DNA of 64,000 nt, taken from assembly GCA_036260255.1 (NCBI GenBank), contig DATAAF010000097.1:1-64000 (forward strand). The letters are read 5' to 3'. Position numbers and translations under genes: made by a program. The stretch comes from DASZJY01 sp036260255 (GTDB taxonomy: Bacteria > Actinomycetota > Acidimicrobiia > Acidimicrobiales > AC-14). Shown one piece after another: positions 50,601 to 59,242 of this stretch (position 1 is its first letter; every line of letters starts with the position of its first letter). The notes under the pieces are model-generated. The model had not been told where the DNA came from and made no database searches. It saw only the letters and a list, made by a program, of their open reading frames with translations.

Positions 50601-52277
50601 CGCCTGGGCGACCTGACCCGAGAGGAGCTGCGGGCCCGCTCGACCGCCGACTTCGCCGGCACCCTGCTCGACGGCCGCCGGGCGGTGGAGGTGCGGGTCG
50701 CGGGCGAGCCCCGTCTGATCCTGGCCGAGGACGCCGGCCGCTATCGGGACGCCCTGGGCGTCGTGCCTCCGCCCGGCGTTCCCGACGCCTTCCTCCAGCC
50801 GGTCGACGACCCGCTGGGGTCGCTGCTCGGGCGGTGGGCCCGCACCCACGGCCCCTTCACCACCGAGCAGGCGGCCTCCCGCTTCGGTCTGCCCGCCGGC
50901 GCGGTCGAGGGGCTGCTGGCCCGCCGGGCCGACGCCGGCCTCCTCCTGCGCGGGGAGTTCCGCCCGGGAGGCACGTCGAGGGAGTGGTGCGACCCCGACG
51001 TGCTGCGGTCGCTCCGCCGGCGGTCGTTGTCCGCCCTGCGGAAGGAGGTGGAGCCGGTCGACGCCACGGCGCTCGCCGACTTCCTCCCCGTTTGGCAGGG
51101 CGTGGGGTCGGGGGCCGCCGGCCTCGAGCGCCTGTACGAGGTCGTCGCCCAACTGCAGGGCGTGGCCATCCCGGCTTCGGCCCTCGAGCGCGACGTGCTC
51201 GCCGCCCGCGTGGCCGACTACTCGTCCCGGCTGCTCGACGAGCTGGCCGCCGCCGGCGAGGTCGTGTGGATCGGCGCCGGGCCGCTGGGCACCGACGACG
51301 GAAGGGTGATGCTCTTCCTCCGCGAGCGGGCCGCCGCCTTGCGCGCGCCGCCCGTGGGAGCGGCGGCCGAGCGTCCGTCCGGCGAGGAGCACGAGCGCCT
51401 GCGCGAGATGCTCGCCCGCCGGGGGGCGTGCTTCTTCCGGGAGCTGGCGTCCGCCGTGGGCGTCGACGACAAGGCCGCCCTCGACGCCCTCTGGGACCTG
51501 GTCTGGGCGGGCGAGGTCACCAACGACTCCTTCGCCCCGTTGCGGGCCCTCGCCGGTGGCGGGCGGTCGGGGCGAACGAAGAGCTCCCGGCGCAGCCGCC
51601 GCCCCAACCTCGGGTCCCTCACCGTCCTCGGGCCGCCCCGGGCGCAGGGGCGGTGGTCGCTGGTGGACGCCGACCTGTCGGCCGGCTCGGTGACCTCCAC
51701 CGAGCGGGCCCACGCCCTCGTCGCCGTCCTGCTCGACCGCCACGGCGTGCTCACCCGCGAGGCGGTGCGCGGAGAAGGCCATGCCGGCGGGTTCGCCGCC
51801 GTCTACCCCGTCCTGCGGGCGATGGAGGAGTCGGGGCGGGTACGGCGCGGCTACTTCGTCGCCGGCATGGGCGGGGCCCAGTTCGCCCTGCCGGGCGCGG
51901 TCGACCGCCTGCGGGCCCGGCGCGAGCGGGCCGACGACGCCAAGGGGGCGTTGGTGCTGGCCGCCACCGACCCGGCGAACGTCTATGGCCTCACCCTGCC
52001 CTGGCCGGTGCCCGGCCCGCGCCGGGTGGCGGGGGCGTACGTGGTGCTGGTCGACGGGGAGGGCGCGCTCTACGTGGAGCGGGGTGGGCGGGGCCTGGTC
52101 GGGCTACGGGCGTTCGACGGCACCTGGGAGGAGCGCGCCGTCGCCGCCCTCGACGTGCTGGTGACGAGCGGCAGAGCCCGCCGCCTCGCCGTCGAGCGCT
52201 ACGACGAGACGCTCGAGCCGGTGCTGCGAGCCGCCGGGTTCGTCCCCTCGCCGCGAGGCCTGGTGCGATACGGATGA
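47658..52277 (+). CDS. lhr: Lhr-type large DNA helicase with tandem repeat insertion
   Basis: A 1,539-residue superfamily 2 helicase. Motifs: Q-motif region FEAPTPAQTQGW, Walker A APTGSGKT (about 45-52), VLYISPLKALSYDVERNLRA (motif Ia), VDEIHSVAGTKRG (motif II), LSATQRP (motif III), LVFVNSRRLAERLAARL and QRIGRAGHK (motif VI). The long C-terminal Lhr-specific region (FPILLETYRECLRDVFDLPA) is complete. Lhr acts in DNA repair and 3'-5' unwinding. Between Walker A and motif Ia, residues 65-140 are two nearly identical 38-residue units that match GC-rich repeats elsewhere in the window. They look like an in-frame insertion. Whether the protein tolerates it is unknown. Confidence 0.95.
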   Translation: MAVPALERFSPVTRAWFESTFEAPTPAQTQGWAAISEGQHTLVLAPTGSGKTLAAFLWCLDRLLGAPKGLAEEEPSGGPQAHDAVGGNSGGRAPRGREAKPIGAPKGLAEEEPSGGPQAHDAVGGNSGGRAPRGREAKPSVLYISPLKALSYDVERNLRAPLAGLAVEAARQGVAAPRISVATRTGDTPQAERRDLARHPPDILITTPESLYLMLTSSAREVLAGVEHVIVDEIHSVAGTKRGAHLALSLERLERLTERSPQRIGLSATQRPLDEIARFLGGRQRDPGTGEWRPRPVAVVDAGVRKPLEIEVVVPVEDMSELGTPVDEGHVMSGPAAGQPEARHSIWPAIHPVLLDLIEAHRSTLVFVNSRRLAERLAARLNDLAGRDLVRAHHGSVAREQRLEIEDALKAGTLPALVATSSLELGIDMGAIDLVVQVESPTSVASGLQRIGRAGHKVGEPSRGRIFPKFRGDLVEAAVVVMRMKAALIEETKVPRNPLDVLAQQIVAMCAVEEVTVDEVAEVTAGAYPFADCTPAVLEGVLDMLAGRYPSDDFAELRPRITWDRVEGTLRGRAGARMLAVTSGGTIPDRGLYGVFTAGSDGKGGVRLGELDEEMVYESRVGETFVLGASTWRIEEITRDRVIVTPAPGEPGKMPFWHGDGLGRPAELGRAVGAFLREVDGWSDERLAEECSLDPLARRNLRAYLAEERSVTGALPTDRQVVVERFRDELGDWRICVLSPLGGRVHAPWALAIEATVRSRLGLEVQTMWSDEGVVVRLPEADDAPPVESVLLEPEEVEDLVVRELGNSALFAARFRENAARALLLPRRRPGSRTPLWQQRQRAADLLAVASRHGSFPILLETYRECLRDVFDLPALVELMTAVRARTVRVVAVDTSRPSPFASSLAFAYVANFLYEGDAPLAERRAHALTLDRELLAELLGAEELRELIHPEALDALETDLQYLDEHRWARDADEASDLLRRLGDLTREELRARSTADFAGTLLDGRRAVEVRVAGEPRLILAEDAGRYRDALGVVPPPGVPDAFLQPVDDPLGSLLGRWARTHGPFTTEQAASRFGLPAGAVEGLLARRADAGLLLRGEFRPGGTSREWCDPDVLRSLRRRSLSALRKEVEPVDATALADFLPVWQGVGSGAAGLERLYEVVAQLQGVAIPASALERDVLAARVADYSSRLLDELAAAGEVVWIGAGPLGTDDGRVMLFLRERAAALRAPPVGAAAERPSGEEHERLREMLARRGACFFRELASAVGVDDKAALDALWDLVWAGEVTNDSFAPLRALAGGGRSGRTKSSRRSRRPNLGSLTVLGPPRAQGRWSLVDADLSAGSVTSTERAHALVAVLLDRHGVLTREAVRGEGHAGGFAAVYPVLRAMEESGRVRRGYFVAGMGGAQFALPGAVDRLRARRERADDAKGALVLAATDPANVYGLTLPWPVPGPRRVAGAYVVLVDGEGALYVERGGRGLVGLRAFDGTWEERAVAALDVLVTSGRARRLAVERYDETLEPVLRAAGFVPSPRGLVRYG
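47850..48077 (+). repeat. Two 114-bp tandem repeat units inside lhr
   Basis: Units at 47850-47963 and 47964-48077 differ at one base (ATC versus AGC in the last codon). Each encodes GAPKGLAEEEPSGGPQAHDA followed by VGGNSGGRAPRGREAKP and one residue. Each carries the hairpin CTCGGGGGGC-AGA-GCCCCCCGAG. They are the inverse of the modules in repeat blocks at 24804 and 31988. The 114-base length keeps the frame. Confidence 0.92.
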
Positions 52278-52345
52278 CTTGCTGGGTGGCGATTCGTCCC
52301 GTCACCGCCTGGGAACAAGCGCTCAGAGGCAAGGAGAGGAAACCT

Positions 52346-52705
52346 GTGTTCAAGCGATTGCTCTTCTCGGTGGCGATCGCCCTCGTCGTCGTCACCCTTT
52401 CGGCGTGTGCCTCCGACGACCCCAAGGAGGATGCCACCGTCACGAGCTGCGTTCCCGGCAATGAGACGGAGAAGCCGCAGGCCACCGGGCAGGTCAGGAA
52501 CACGTCTTCGAAGACGAGCAGCTTCTTCGTCCGCATCGAATTCCACGACCCGAGCGGCAACCGGGTGAGCGAAGGTGTCGACACGATCACCGATGTCGAG
52601 CCAGGGACGTCGTCGCCGTTCACCATCACCGGTCTTGCTCACGCCAAGGGACCCCTCAGCTGTGAGGTGGGAACGGTCCGGCGCACTGCCGCCCCCGGCG
52701 GCTGA
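52346..52705 (+). CDS. Small FxLYD-type lipoprotein
   Basis: 119 residues. The signal ends in TLSAC with Cys21. The mature part (TGQVRNTSSKTSSFFVRIEF, GVDTITDVEPGTSSPFTITG) matches the FxLYD beta-sandwich domain found in exported proteins. GTG start with AAGGAGAGGAAA upstream. Its third-base GC is lower than in the neighbouring genes. Function unknown. Confidence 0.78.
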   Translation: MFKRLLFSVAIALVVVTLSACASDDPKEDATVTSCVPGNETEKPQATGQVRNTSSKTSSFFVRIEFHDPSGNRVSEGVDTITDVEPGTSSPFTITGLAHAKGPLSCEVGTVRRTAAPGG

Positions 52706-52711
52706 TCTGCC

Positions 52712-53677
52712 CTAGACCGAGCGGAGGGCGGGCAGGAGCTCGTCCTCGGCCCAGCGGATGAACTCGCCCTGGTGGTCGCCGCCCACCTGCACGAGGGCGA
52801 CGTGGGTGAACGCGGCGTCGACGTAGGGCCGCACCGCTTCGACGGCGCGCTCCACGTCGTCCCCGCAGGGGATCTCCTCGGCCACGTCCTCCGGCCGGAC
52901 GAACTGGGTGGCGGCGTCGAACGCCGTCGGTCCGGGCAGCTCGGCGTTGACCTTGAAGCCGCCGGCGAACCAGCGGAACTGCTCGTGGGCCCGCGCCACC
53001 GCCGCCTCCCGGTCGCGGTCGAAGCAGAGCGGCACCTGGCCGACGCGGGGCTTGCCCGCGCCGCCGGCGGCGTCGAACGCGTCGCCGAGCTCCTGAGACG
53101 GCTCCACCGCGATCATGGCGTCGGCCAGCTCGCCCGCCAGCTGGCAGGACTGCGGGCCGGAGACGGCGACCCCGATGGGAGGCGGCGTCTCGGGGAGGTC
53201 CCAGATCTTGGCCGAGTCGGCTTCGAAGTACTCGCCGTCGTAGCTGAAGTAGCCGCCGGTGAACAGGCCGCGGATGATCTCGATCGCCTCGCGCAGCATT
53301 CGGTGGCGGACGTCGACCGACGGCCACCCGCCGCCGATCACGTGCTCGTTGAGGTTCTCGCCCGACCCCAGGCCGAGCGTGAGCCTTCCGTCGGCGAGGA
53401 GCTGCACGGTCGCCGCCGCCTGGGCCACGATTGTCGGGTGGTACCGGATGGTCGGGCAGGTCACGTAGGTCATGAGCGGCAGCTGTTCGGTGGCCAGGGC
53501 GGCCGCCCCGAGCACGCTCCACGCGTAGGGCGAATGGCCCTGGGCGTCCAGCCACGGGAAGTAGTGGTCGGAGATCACCGCGAAGTCGAACCCCGCCTGC
53601 TCCGCCGCCACCACGTGCGATACCAGCTCCTTGGGGCCGGCCTGCTCGCTCATCATCGTGTAGCCGAAGTCGGTCAT
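52712..53677 (-). CDS. F420-dependent LLM-class oxidoreductase (TIGR03557 type)
   Basis: 321 residues of the luciferase-like family. FGYTMMSEQAGPKELVSHVV, FDFAVISDHYFPWLDAQGHS and LTLGLGSGENLNEHVIGGGW match the F420-dependent glucose-6-phosphate dehydrogenase-related group TIGR03557. The YVTCPTIRYHPTIVAQAAAT segment is typical. It uses cofactor F420 in the cytoplasm; the substrate is not known. Stops next to the FxLYD gene (convergent). Confidence 0.9.
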   Translation of the reverse strand: MTDFGYTMMSEQAGPKELVSHVVAAEQAGFDFAVISDHYFPWLDAQGHSPYAWSVLGAAALATEQLPLMTYVTCPTIRYHPTIVAQAAATVQLLADGRLTLGLGSGENLNEHVIGGGWPSVDVRHRMLREAIEIIRGLFTGGYFSYDGEYFEADSAKIWDLPETPPPIGVAVSGPQSCQLAGELADAMIAVEPSQELGDAFDAAGGAGKPRVGQVPLCFDRDREAAVARAHEQFRWFAGGFKVNAELPGPTAFDAATQFVRPEDVAEEIPCGDDVERAVEAVRPYVDAAFTHVALVQVGGDHQGEFIRWAEDELLPALRSV

Positions 53678-53745
53678 GGGACGAGCCTGCCCACCCCGGC
53701 GGTGGGGGAACCTGGCCGGTAGCCTGCTCCCAGTGGTTCGGCCCG

Positions 53746-54546
53746 GTGCCTGAAGGCGACACCCTCTACCGCACGGCGGCCACGCTGCAGCGTTGGATCG
53801 GCGGCCGGCAGATCACCGAGGCGACCACCTCGGTCCCCGGCCTGCCCGTCGACCGCATCGTGGGCCAGCGGGTGGAGTGGGCGGAGGCCTGGGGAAAGCA
53901 CCTGCTCGTGCGCTTCAGCTCGGGCCAGGTCCTGCACACCCACCTGCGCATGAGCGGGTCGTGGCACGTGTACTCGTTCGGCGACCGGTGGCGGCGGCCC
54001 GCCCGCCAGGCCCGCCTGCTGCTGGTGTGCGGGGACCGGGTGGCCGTGTGCTTCAACGCCCCGGTGGTCGAGCTGCTGGCCGCCCAAGCCGAGGAGGTGC
54101 ACCCCGCCCTGGCCCGGCTGGGGCCCGACGTGCTGGGGGAGACGCTCGACCTCGACGAGGTGCGCCGCCGGGCCCGGGCCCGGTCGCCGGAGCTGGCGGT
54201 CGGGGAGCTGCTGCTCGACCAGCGGGTGGTGGCCGGGATCGACAACATCTGGCGCTGCGAGGCCCTGTTCCTCGAGGGCCGCCATCCCAGCACACCGCAG
54301 CGCGCCCTCTCCGACGACGAGCTCGACCGCCTGGTGACCACCGCCCGCCGGCTCATGCGGGCCAGCGCCGGCATCGACCCTCGAGGGGCGGCCGGGGGCC
54401 GTCCCGCCCCTCGCTGGGTCTACCGCCGTACCGGCCGCCCGTGCCGCCGTTGCGGAACGCCCATCCAGTCCGCCCTCCTGGGCGAGCAGGCCCGCCGGGT
54501 CTACTGGTGCCCGACCTGCCAGCCGGCACCGGAGGCGAGCGGGTGA
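53746..54546 (+). CDS. Fpg/Nei family DNA glycosylase (Nei2-like)
   Basis: It removes oxidised bases and cuts the abasic site. 266 residues. After processing, Pro2 and Glu3 of MPEGDTLYRTAATL are the catalytic pair. LRMSGSWHVY holds the conserved region after the intercalating loop. LLLDQRVVAGIDNIWRCEAL contains the H2TH core. The zinc finger is CRRCG with a second pair in YWCPTCQ. The PEGDTL start is typical of Nei rather than MutM. GTG start. Confidence 0.93.
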   Translation: MPEGDTLYRTAATLQRWIGGRQITEATTSVPGLPVDRIVGQRVEWAEAWGKHLLVRFSSGQVLHTHLRMSGSWHVYSFGDRWRRPARQARLLLVCGDRVAVCFNAPVVELLAAQAEEVHPALARLGPDVLGETLDLDEVRRRARARSPELAVGELLLDQRVVAGIDNIWRCEALFLEGRHPSTPQRALSDDELDRLVTTARRLMRASAGIDPRGAAGGRPAPRWVYRRTGRPCRRCGTPIQSALLGEQARRVYWCPTCQPAPEASG

Positions 54547-54625
54547 CTCATCGCGCGTCGCGGCCGCCCCCGTCGGCCGCGCCCTCGACCGGGCGTGCCC
54601 TACGGCCACCCGGGTCGCCCGCCCC

Positions 54626-56059
54626 ATGACCCAGCCGGGGCCGCCGCCGGTCGAGCCGGCCGGGGGAGGCGGCCCGCCCCGTCCGACGGTCCGGCGGAGG
54701 GTGTTCGTCGACCTGTCGCCTCTCCGCGAGTCCCGGGACTACCGGTGGCTGTTCTGGGGCCAGGCGGTCTCGTGGCTGGGACGCCAGGTAACCGCCGTCG
54801 CCATCCCCTACCAGGTGTACCTGCTGACCAAGTCGTCGCTGGCCGTGGGCCTGGTGGGCCTCGTGAACCTCGGCCCGCTGGTCGGCCTGACCCTGGCCGG
54901 CGGGGCGGTGGCCGACGCCGTCGACCGCCGCAAGCTCCTCCTGGTCACCCAGGTGCTGCTCGCCCTGGCCAGCGTGGGACTGGCCCTCAACGCGTCGGTC
55001 GACGAGCCCGCCCTGTGGCCGATCTACGTGCTCAGCGCCCTCATCGCCGGCCTTTCCGGCATCGACCTCCCGACCCGCAACGCCATGATGCCGAGGATGG
55101 TGGGGCGGGAGCGGATCCCCGCCGCCTCCGCCCTCGGCCAGATCCTCATGCAGGTCGGGCTGGTCGCAGGGCCCGCCCTGGCCGGCGTGGTCATCGGCCG
55201 GATCAGCCTGGCGTCCGCCTACTGGCTCGACGTGTCCACGTTCGTGGTGGCCATGGGCACCGTCCTGGCCATCCGTCCCCAGCCCCCCGAGGGCGGCGGC
55301 ACCCGGGCAGGGATGGCCTCGATCGCCGAGGGCCTGCGGTTCCTGCGGGGCCGGCGGCTCCTCGTGAGCACGTTCCTCATCGACATCAACGCCATGGTGT
55401 TCGGCATGCCCCGGGCCCTCTTCCCCGCCCTGGGCACCAGCCTCTACGGCGGAGGCGCCGCCACTGTGGGTCTCCTCTACGCCGCCCCGGGCCTGGGCGC
55501 CCTGGTCGGCGCGCTGCTCACCGGGTGGGTGGGCGCGGTCCGCCGCCAGGGTCTGGCCGTGATCTGGGCGGTGGTGGGATGGGGCGCCGCCATCGCCGTC
55601 TTCGGCCTCGTCCCCTGGCTGCCCCTCGGCCTCGCCCTTCTCGCCCTCGCCGGAGCGGCGGACGTCATCTCCGCCGTTTTCCGCAACACCATCCTGCAGG
55701 TCAACGTGCCCGATGCCCTCCGGGGGCGGCTGTCGGCCGTCCACATCGCCGTGGTGACGGGCGGCCCCGCCCTGGGCGACGCCGAGGCGGGCGCCGTCGC
55801 CTCCCTCACCACCGCCCCGGTCGCGGTGGTCTCGGGAGGCGTCGCGTGCGTGGTGGGCGTGGCCGTCCTGCACCGGCTGATCCCGGAGCTGGCGGCCTAC
55901 GACGCCGCCGGCGCCCCGGACCCCGACCGCCCCCCGCCGCCCGAAGGGCGCCCGCCCGAACGCCCGTATACTCGGGATCGCGCCGAGCCGGGACCGAGCC
56001 CGCCGGCCCAAGAGTACGGCCCTGATCAGGGCGATCGCGAAGGGGTGCACGGTGCCTGA
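54626..56059 (+). CDS. MFS transporter
   Basis: 477 residues with about 12 membrane helices. The start ESRDYRWLFWGQAVSWLGRQ and the loop GGAVADAVDRRKLLLVTQVL between helices 2 and 3 are typical of the enterobactin exporter-like/MFS_3 group. The substrate is unknown. The 55-residue Pro-rich C-terminal tail overlaps a promoter and the first codons of the downstream gene; translation is offset by eight bases. Confidence 0.88.
   Translation: MTQPGPPPVEPAGGGGPPRPTVRRRVFVDLSPLRESRDYRWLFWGQAVSWLGRQVTAVAIPYQVYLLTKSSLAVGLVGLVNLGPLVGLTLAGGAVADAVDRRKLLLVTQVLLALASVGLALNASVDEPALWPIYVLSALIAGLSGIDLPTRNAMMPRMVGRERIPAASALGQILMQVGLVAGPALAGVVIGRISLASAYWLDVSTFVVAMGTVLAIRPQPPEGGGTRAGMASIAEGLRFLRGRRLLVSTFLIDINAMVFGMPRALFPALGTSLYGGGAATVGLLYAAPGLGALVGALLTGWVGAVRRQGLAVIWAVVGWGAAIAVFGLVPWLPLGLALLALAGAADVISAVFRNTILQVNVPDALRGRLSAVHIAVVTGGPALGDAEAGAVASLTTAPVAVVSGGVACVVGVAVLHRLIPELAAYDAAGAPDPDRPPPPEGRPPERPYTRDRAEPGPSPPAQEYGPDQGDREGVHGA
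55967..55972 (+). promoter_or_regulatory. Internal promoter for the CBS-citrate synthase gene
   Basis: TATACT within the 3' end of the MFS gene is the best -10 box in the window. No good -35 is seen. The inferred leader is about 70 bases, ending in a GAAGGGG ribosome site before GTG 56052. Confidence 0.5.
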
Positions 56060-57599
56060 CGGAGCCAAGGTCCGAACGGTCGCCGACGTCATGACGACCG
56101 ACGTGCTCACGGCGAGCCCCTCCGACACCGTCGCCGACGCGTGCCGGCGCATGCTCGAGCGGGGCGTCGGCTCGATCGTCGTGACCGAGGAAAGGCGCGC
56201 CGTCGGCATCCTGACCGAGCGCGACCTGGTGCGGATCTCCGCCGAACAGACGGATCTCTCGTCCGCCACCGTCGCCCAATGGATGACGCCGGACCCCGAC
56301 ACCGTCCCGCCCGACGTCGAGGTGAACCAGGCCTACGCCAGCCTGCGCCAGCACGGCTACCGCCACTTCCCGGTGTGCGAGCACGGCGAGCTCGTCGGCA
56401 TCGTCTCCATGCGCGACATGCTCAAGCTGGCGCCCATCCTTCGCGTCGAGGACCCCGCCCTGCCGGAGGCCCGCCGAGGCCTCGAGGGCGTCGTGGTGGC
56501 GGAGACGTCCGTGGGCGACGTCCGCGGCCAGGAGGGCTTCTACCACTACCGCCAGTACAACGCCGTCGAGCTGGCCGAGAAGCGCACCATGGAGGACGTC
56601 TGGCACCTCCTCTACGAGGGCCACCTCCCCGACCGGGCCGAGCGCGAGCGGTTCATCGACGAGATCCGTCCCCTGCGGGAGATCCCGCCCGTGGTCAAGG
56701 AGCTGCTGCCCGCCGTCGCCACTGCCGGCGAGCACTTCGTCCCCCTCGACGCCATGCGCACCGCCTACTCGCTCCTGGCCACGGCCGAGGACTTCAAGTC
56801 GTGGATGGACATCGACAAGGCCGAGCTGCGCGCCAACGCCATGCGCACCAGCGCGGTGATGCCCACCCTGATCATGGCCCTGTACCGGCTGAACCAGGGC
56901 CTCGAGCCCATCGACCCCCACCCTGACCTGCCCTACGCCGCCAACTACCTGTACATGCTCAAGGGGGAGATCCCGCCGCCCGAGCACGCCCGGGCCATCG
57001 AGCAGTACCTGATCTCGACCACCGACCACGGCTTCAACTCGTCGACCTTCACCGCCCGGGTGATCACCTCCACCGGCGCCGACCTCGGGTCGGCGGTGGT
57101 CGGCGCGATCGGCGCCCTCTCCGGCCCGCTCCACGGCGGCGCCCCCAGCCGGGCCCTCGACATGCTCGACGCCATCGGCACGCCCGACAAGGCCGACGCG
57201 TGGATCCGCGAGCAGGTCAACGCGGGCAAGAAGATCATGGGTTTCGGGCACCGCATCTACAAGACCGACGACCCCCGCTCGGTGATGCTGCGGGGGGTGG
57301 CCGAGCGCCTCGGCGGCGCCAAGACCGATTTCGCCAAGCAGGTCGAGAAGACGGTCGTCGAGGTGCTGGCCGAGCTCAAGCCCGGACGGCAGCTCTACGC
57401 CAACGTCGAGTTCTACGCCGGCGTGGTCATGGACGAGGTGGGCATCCCCCGGACGTTGTTCACGCCCACCTTCACCTCGAGCCGGGTCATCGGCTGGACC
57501 ACCCACGTGCTCGAGCAGGCCGCCGACAACCGCCTCATCCGGCCGAGCGCCCACTACGACGGCCCGCCGCCCCCCGAGCCCGTCCCCGAGCTGGTTTGA
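56052..57599 (+). CDS. Citrate synthase fused to N-terminal CBS domain pair
   Basis: 515 residues. Residues about 8-125 are two CBS motifs (VADVMTTDVLTASPSDTVAD, GILTERDLVRIS; VAQWMTPDPDTVPPDVEVNQ, VGIVSMRDMLKLA). The citrate synthase domain starts near 138 (GLEGVVVAETSVGDVRGQEG). Active-site candidates are the TTDHGFNSSTF His near 326 and His361 in GPLHGGAPSRA. The NVEFY motif has Glu453 where many enzymes have Asp. TFTSSRVIGWTTHVLEQ is the CoA/oxaloacetate region. CBS pairs bind adenosyl ligands, so energy-state control of citrate (or 2-methylcitrate) formation is an inference. GTG start overlapping the MFS gene. Confidence 0.93.
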   Translation: MPDGAKVRTVADVMTTDVLTASPSDTVADACRRMLERGVGSIVVTEERRAVGILTERDLVRISAEQTDLSSATVAQWMTPDPDTVPPDVEVNQAYASLRQHGYRHFPVCEHGELVGIVSMRDMLKLAPILRVEDPALPEARRGLEGVVVAETSVGDVRGQEGFYHYRQYNAVELAEKRTMEDVWHLLYEGHLPDRAERERFIDEIRPLREIPPVVKELLPAVATAGEHFVPLDAMRTAYSLLATAEDFKSWMDIDKAELRANAMRTSAVMPTLIMALYRLNQGLEPIDPHPDLPYAANYLYMLKGEIPPPEHARAIEQYLISTTDHGFNSSTFTARVITSTGADLGSAVVGAIGALSGPLHGGAPSRALDMLDAIGTPDKADAWIREQVNAGKKIMGFGHRIYKTDDPRSVMLRGVAERLGGAKTDFAKQVEKTVVEVLAELKPGRQLYANVEFYAGVVMDEVGIPRTLFTPTFTSSRVIGWTTHVLEQAADNRLIRPSAHYDGPPPPEPVPELV

Positions 57600-58084
57600 C
57601 CGTCGGTCCGCACCGAAGCGAGACGGCGGAGGCGCCGCTCGACGTCACCGTCGAGGAGGCCACCGAGGTCACCGACGAGCTGCGGACGGCGATGCAGCGG
57701 CTCGTGCCGCAGCTGTCGCGCTCCGCCTCGGTTCCCGACGAGCGGGAGCTCATCGAGATCGTCGCCTCACCCGCCTCCATCCTGCTGGTGGCGCGCAACG
57801 GCGAGGGCGCCATCGTGGGCTCGCTGACGCTGGTCGTGTTCCGCATCCCGACGGGCGTGCGGGCGTGGATCGAAGACGTGGTCGTGGACGAGACGGCCCG
57901 GAAGCGAGGCGTGGGCGAGGCCCTCAACCGGGAGGCCCTCCGCCGGGCCACCGCCGCCGGTGCCCGCACCGTCGACCTGACCTCCCGGCCGTCGCGTGAG
58001 GCGGCCAACCGCTTGTACCGCCGGCTCGGGTTCGTGGAGAGGGAGACCAACGTGTACCGCTGGAGCGGCCCCCGGACCTCCTAA
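57596..58084 (+). CDS. GNAT family N-acetyltransferase
   Basis: 162 residues. The acetyl-CoA motif is IEDVVVDETARKRGVGEALN with the RKRGVG loop. It is followed by ARTVDLTSRPSREAANRLYR and RLGFVERETNVY, typical of the C-terminal half. The TTG start overlaps the previous stop as TTGA, suggesting coupled translation. Substrate unknown. Confidence 0.85.
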   Translation: MTVGPHRSETAEAPLDVTVEEATEVTDELRTAMQRLVPQLSRSASVPDERELIEIVASPASILLVARNGEGAIVGSLTLVVFRIPTGVRAWIEDVVVDETARKRGVGEALNREALRRATAAGARTVDLTSRPSREAANRLYRRLGFVERETNVYRWSGPRTS

Positions 58085-58120
58085 GCGGGGTCCGGAGCGC
58101 GCCTGCGGCGCACCTGACGA

Positions 58121-58330
58121 TCAGGCGGCCGACCGGTACGGCCGTCCCTCCCACACGTCGACGACGCTGTCGACGGGGATGAAGACGTCCTCCCCGTTGG
58201 CGAAGACCCACACGCTGCGCTTGCCCGCCGAGACCAAGGCGACATCGTCGAGCCGAGAACCGTCGGCCAGGGCCAGGTGCACGAGCTGTCCCTCGAGGTC
58301 TCGCAAACCCCTCCGCTGCTCTCTGGTCAT
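58121..58330 (-). CDS. Small conserved protein (69 residues)
   Basis: A compact beta-rich protein (DLEGQLVHLALADGSRLDDV, then VWVFANGEDVFIPVDSVVDV). ATG start with GAGGAA upstream. I do not recognise the family. It diverges from a secreted protein gene across 121 bp that should hold both promoters. Confidence 0.6.
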   Translation of the reverse strand: MTREQRRGLRDLEGQLVHLALADGSRLDDVALVSAGKRSVWVFANGEDVFIPVDSVVDVWEGRPYRSAA

Positions 58331-58451
58331 GGCCGGTGGTTCCTCTCGTGACACGGGTCGTTGCAATACAGATCTCGGCACCCGCAAGGTGATACAGGAG
58401 GGGTTTCCGGGGTAGGGCTGTGGTGCCGTTTCCACCCCCGAAAGGTGTCCT

Positions 58452-59126
58452 GTGAAGAAGCCGCTCTGCGTCCTCGCCCTCGCTCTCGTCGCGCCGCTCG
58501 TGGTGTCGGCGCCTGTCGGCGCGCAGCAACGTGGCGGAGCGGCGGCGCGCGGCACGATCACGATGAGCGTCCATACGCACAGCTCGGAGTTCGGTGGGCC
58601 CAGCGGGCCGGGCACCCTGTTCGAGACCACGCCCGTGCCGTTCCCGCCGGCGCGGGGGGACTTCAGCTACTCCTCGATCCCCTGCGAGCGACCGGCGCCC
58701 TTCAACGACACCGCCCTGGTCTTCGAGCCCGGTTACCCCGGCGTGCCGTCGCCGGCCGCCGTCCGGCACTTCATCGAGGGCACCCTGACCCCGACGGGCC
58801 GGTCCGCCGGCCAGGGGATCGTGAGGGGCACGATCACCAGCATCCTCTGCCAGGACCGGGTCCAGCAGCCCGACCGGATGTTCTTCGCGTTCAACGGGCG
58901 CTACCGGCTGGCGTCGGACAACCAGATCGTCGTCACCGGCACGTTCCGGCTCGTGGGGGGTGAGGGACGGTTCGCCGACATGAGAGGCGCGGGGTCGCTC
59001 GCCGGCGAGATCACCTGCCTCCCACCGATCCTCCAGCGCGAGGGGGCGGCGAACTGCGCAGAGCTGGGCGCGTTCTCCGACGCCGTCCTCCGACTGGCGG
59101 GGAGCTTCGTCGACCCGACCGTTTGA
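58452..59126 (+). CDS. Secreted allene-oxide-cyclase/dirigent-like barrel protein
   Basis: 224 residues with a clear signal peptide (cleavage after GAQQ or thereabouts near 25). The strand pattern FAFNGRYRLASDNQIVVTGT followed by FRLVGGEGRFADMRGAGSLA matches the GGxGRF repeat of dirigent/allene-oxide-cyclase-type barrels. Secreted to the exterior; function unknown. GTG start. Confidence 0.7.
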   Translation: MKKPLCVLALALVAPLVVSAPVGAQQRGGAAARGTITMSVHTHSSEFGGPSGPGTLFETTPVPFPPARGDFSYSSIPCERPAPFNDTALVFEPGYPGVPSPAAVRHFIEGTLTPTGRSAGQGIVRGTITSILCQDRVQQPDRMFFAFNGRYRLASDNQIVVTGTFRLVGGEGRFADMRGAGSLAGEITCLPPILQREGAANCAELGAFSDAVLRLAGSFVDPTV

Positions 59127-59242
59127 CACCGCCGGACTTGGGCTCCGGCCCGAGGACAGGGGCGGCGACCGTGCCCGCGGTCCGCTGAGTGAGCGCACGC
59201 ACTAGAGTCGAAAGACATCTACCGCCGACGAGAGGGGTGTCG

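Noticed and set aside
58331..58451. Divergent promoters with TTGCAA and GATACA
   Set aside because: The spacing between the candidate boxes does not fit either strand, so they are not reported as features.
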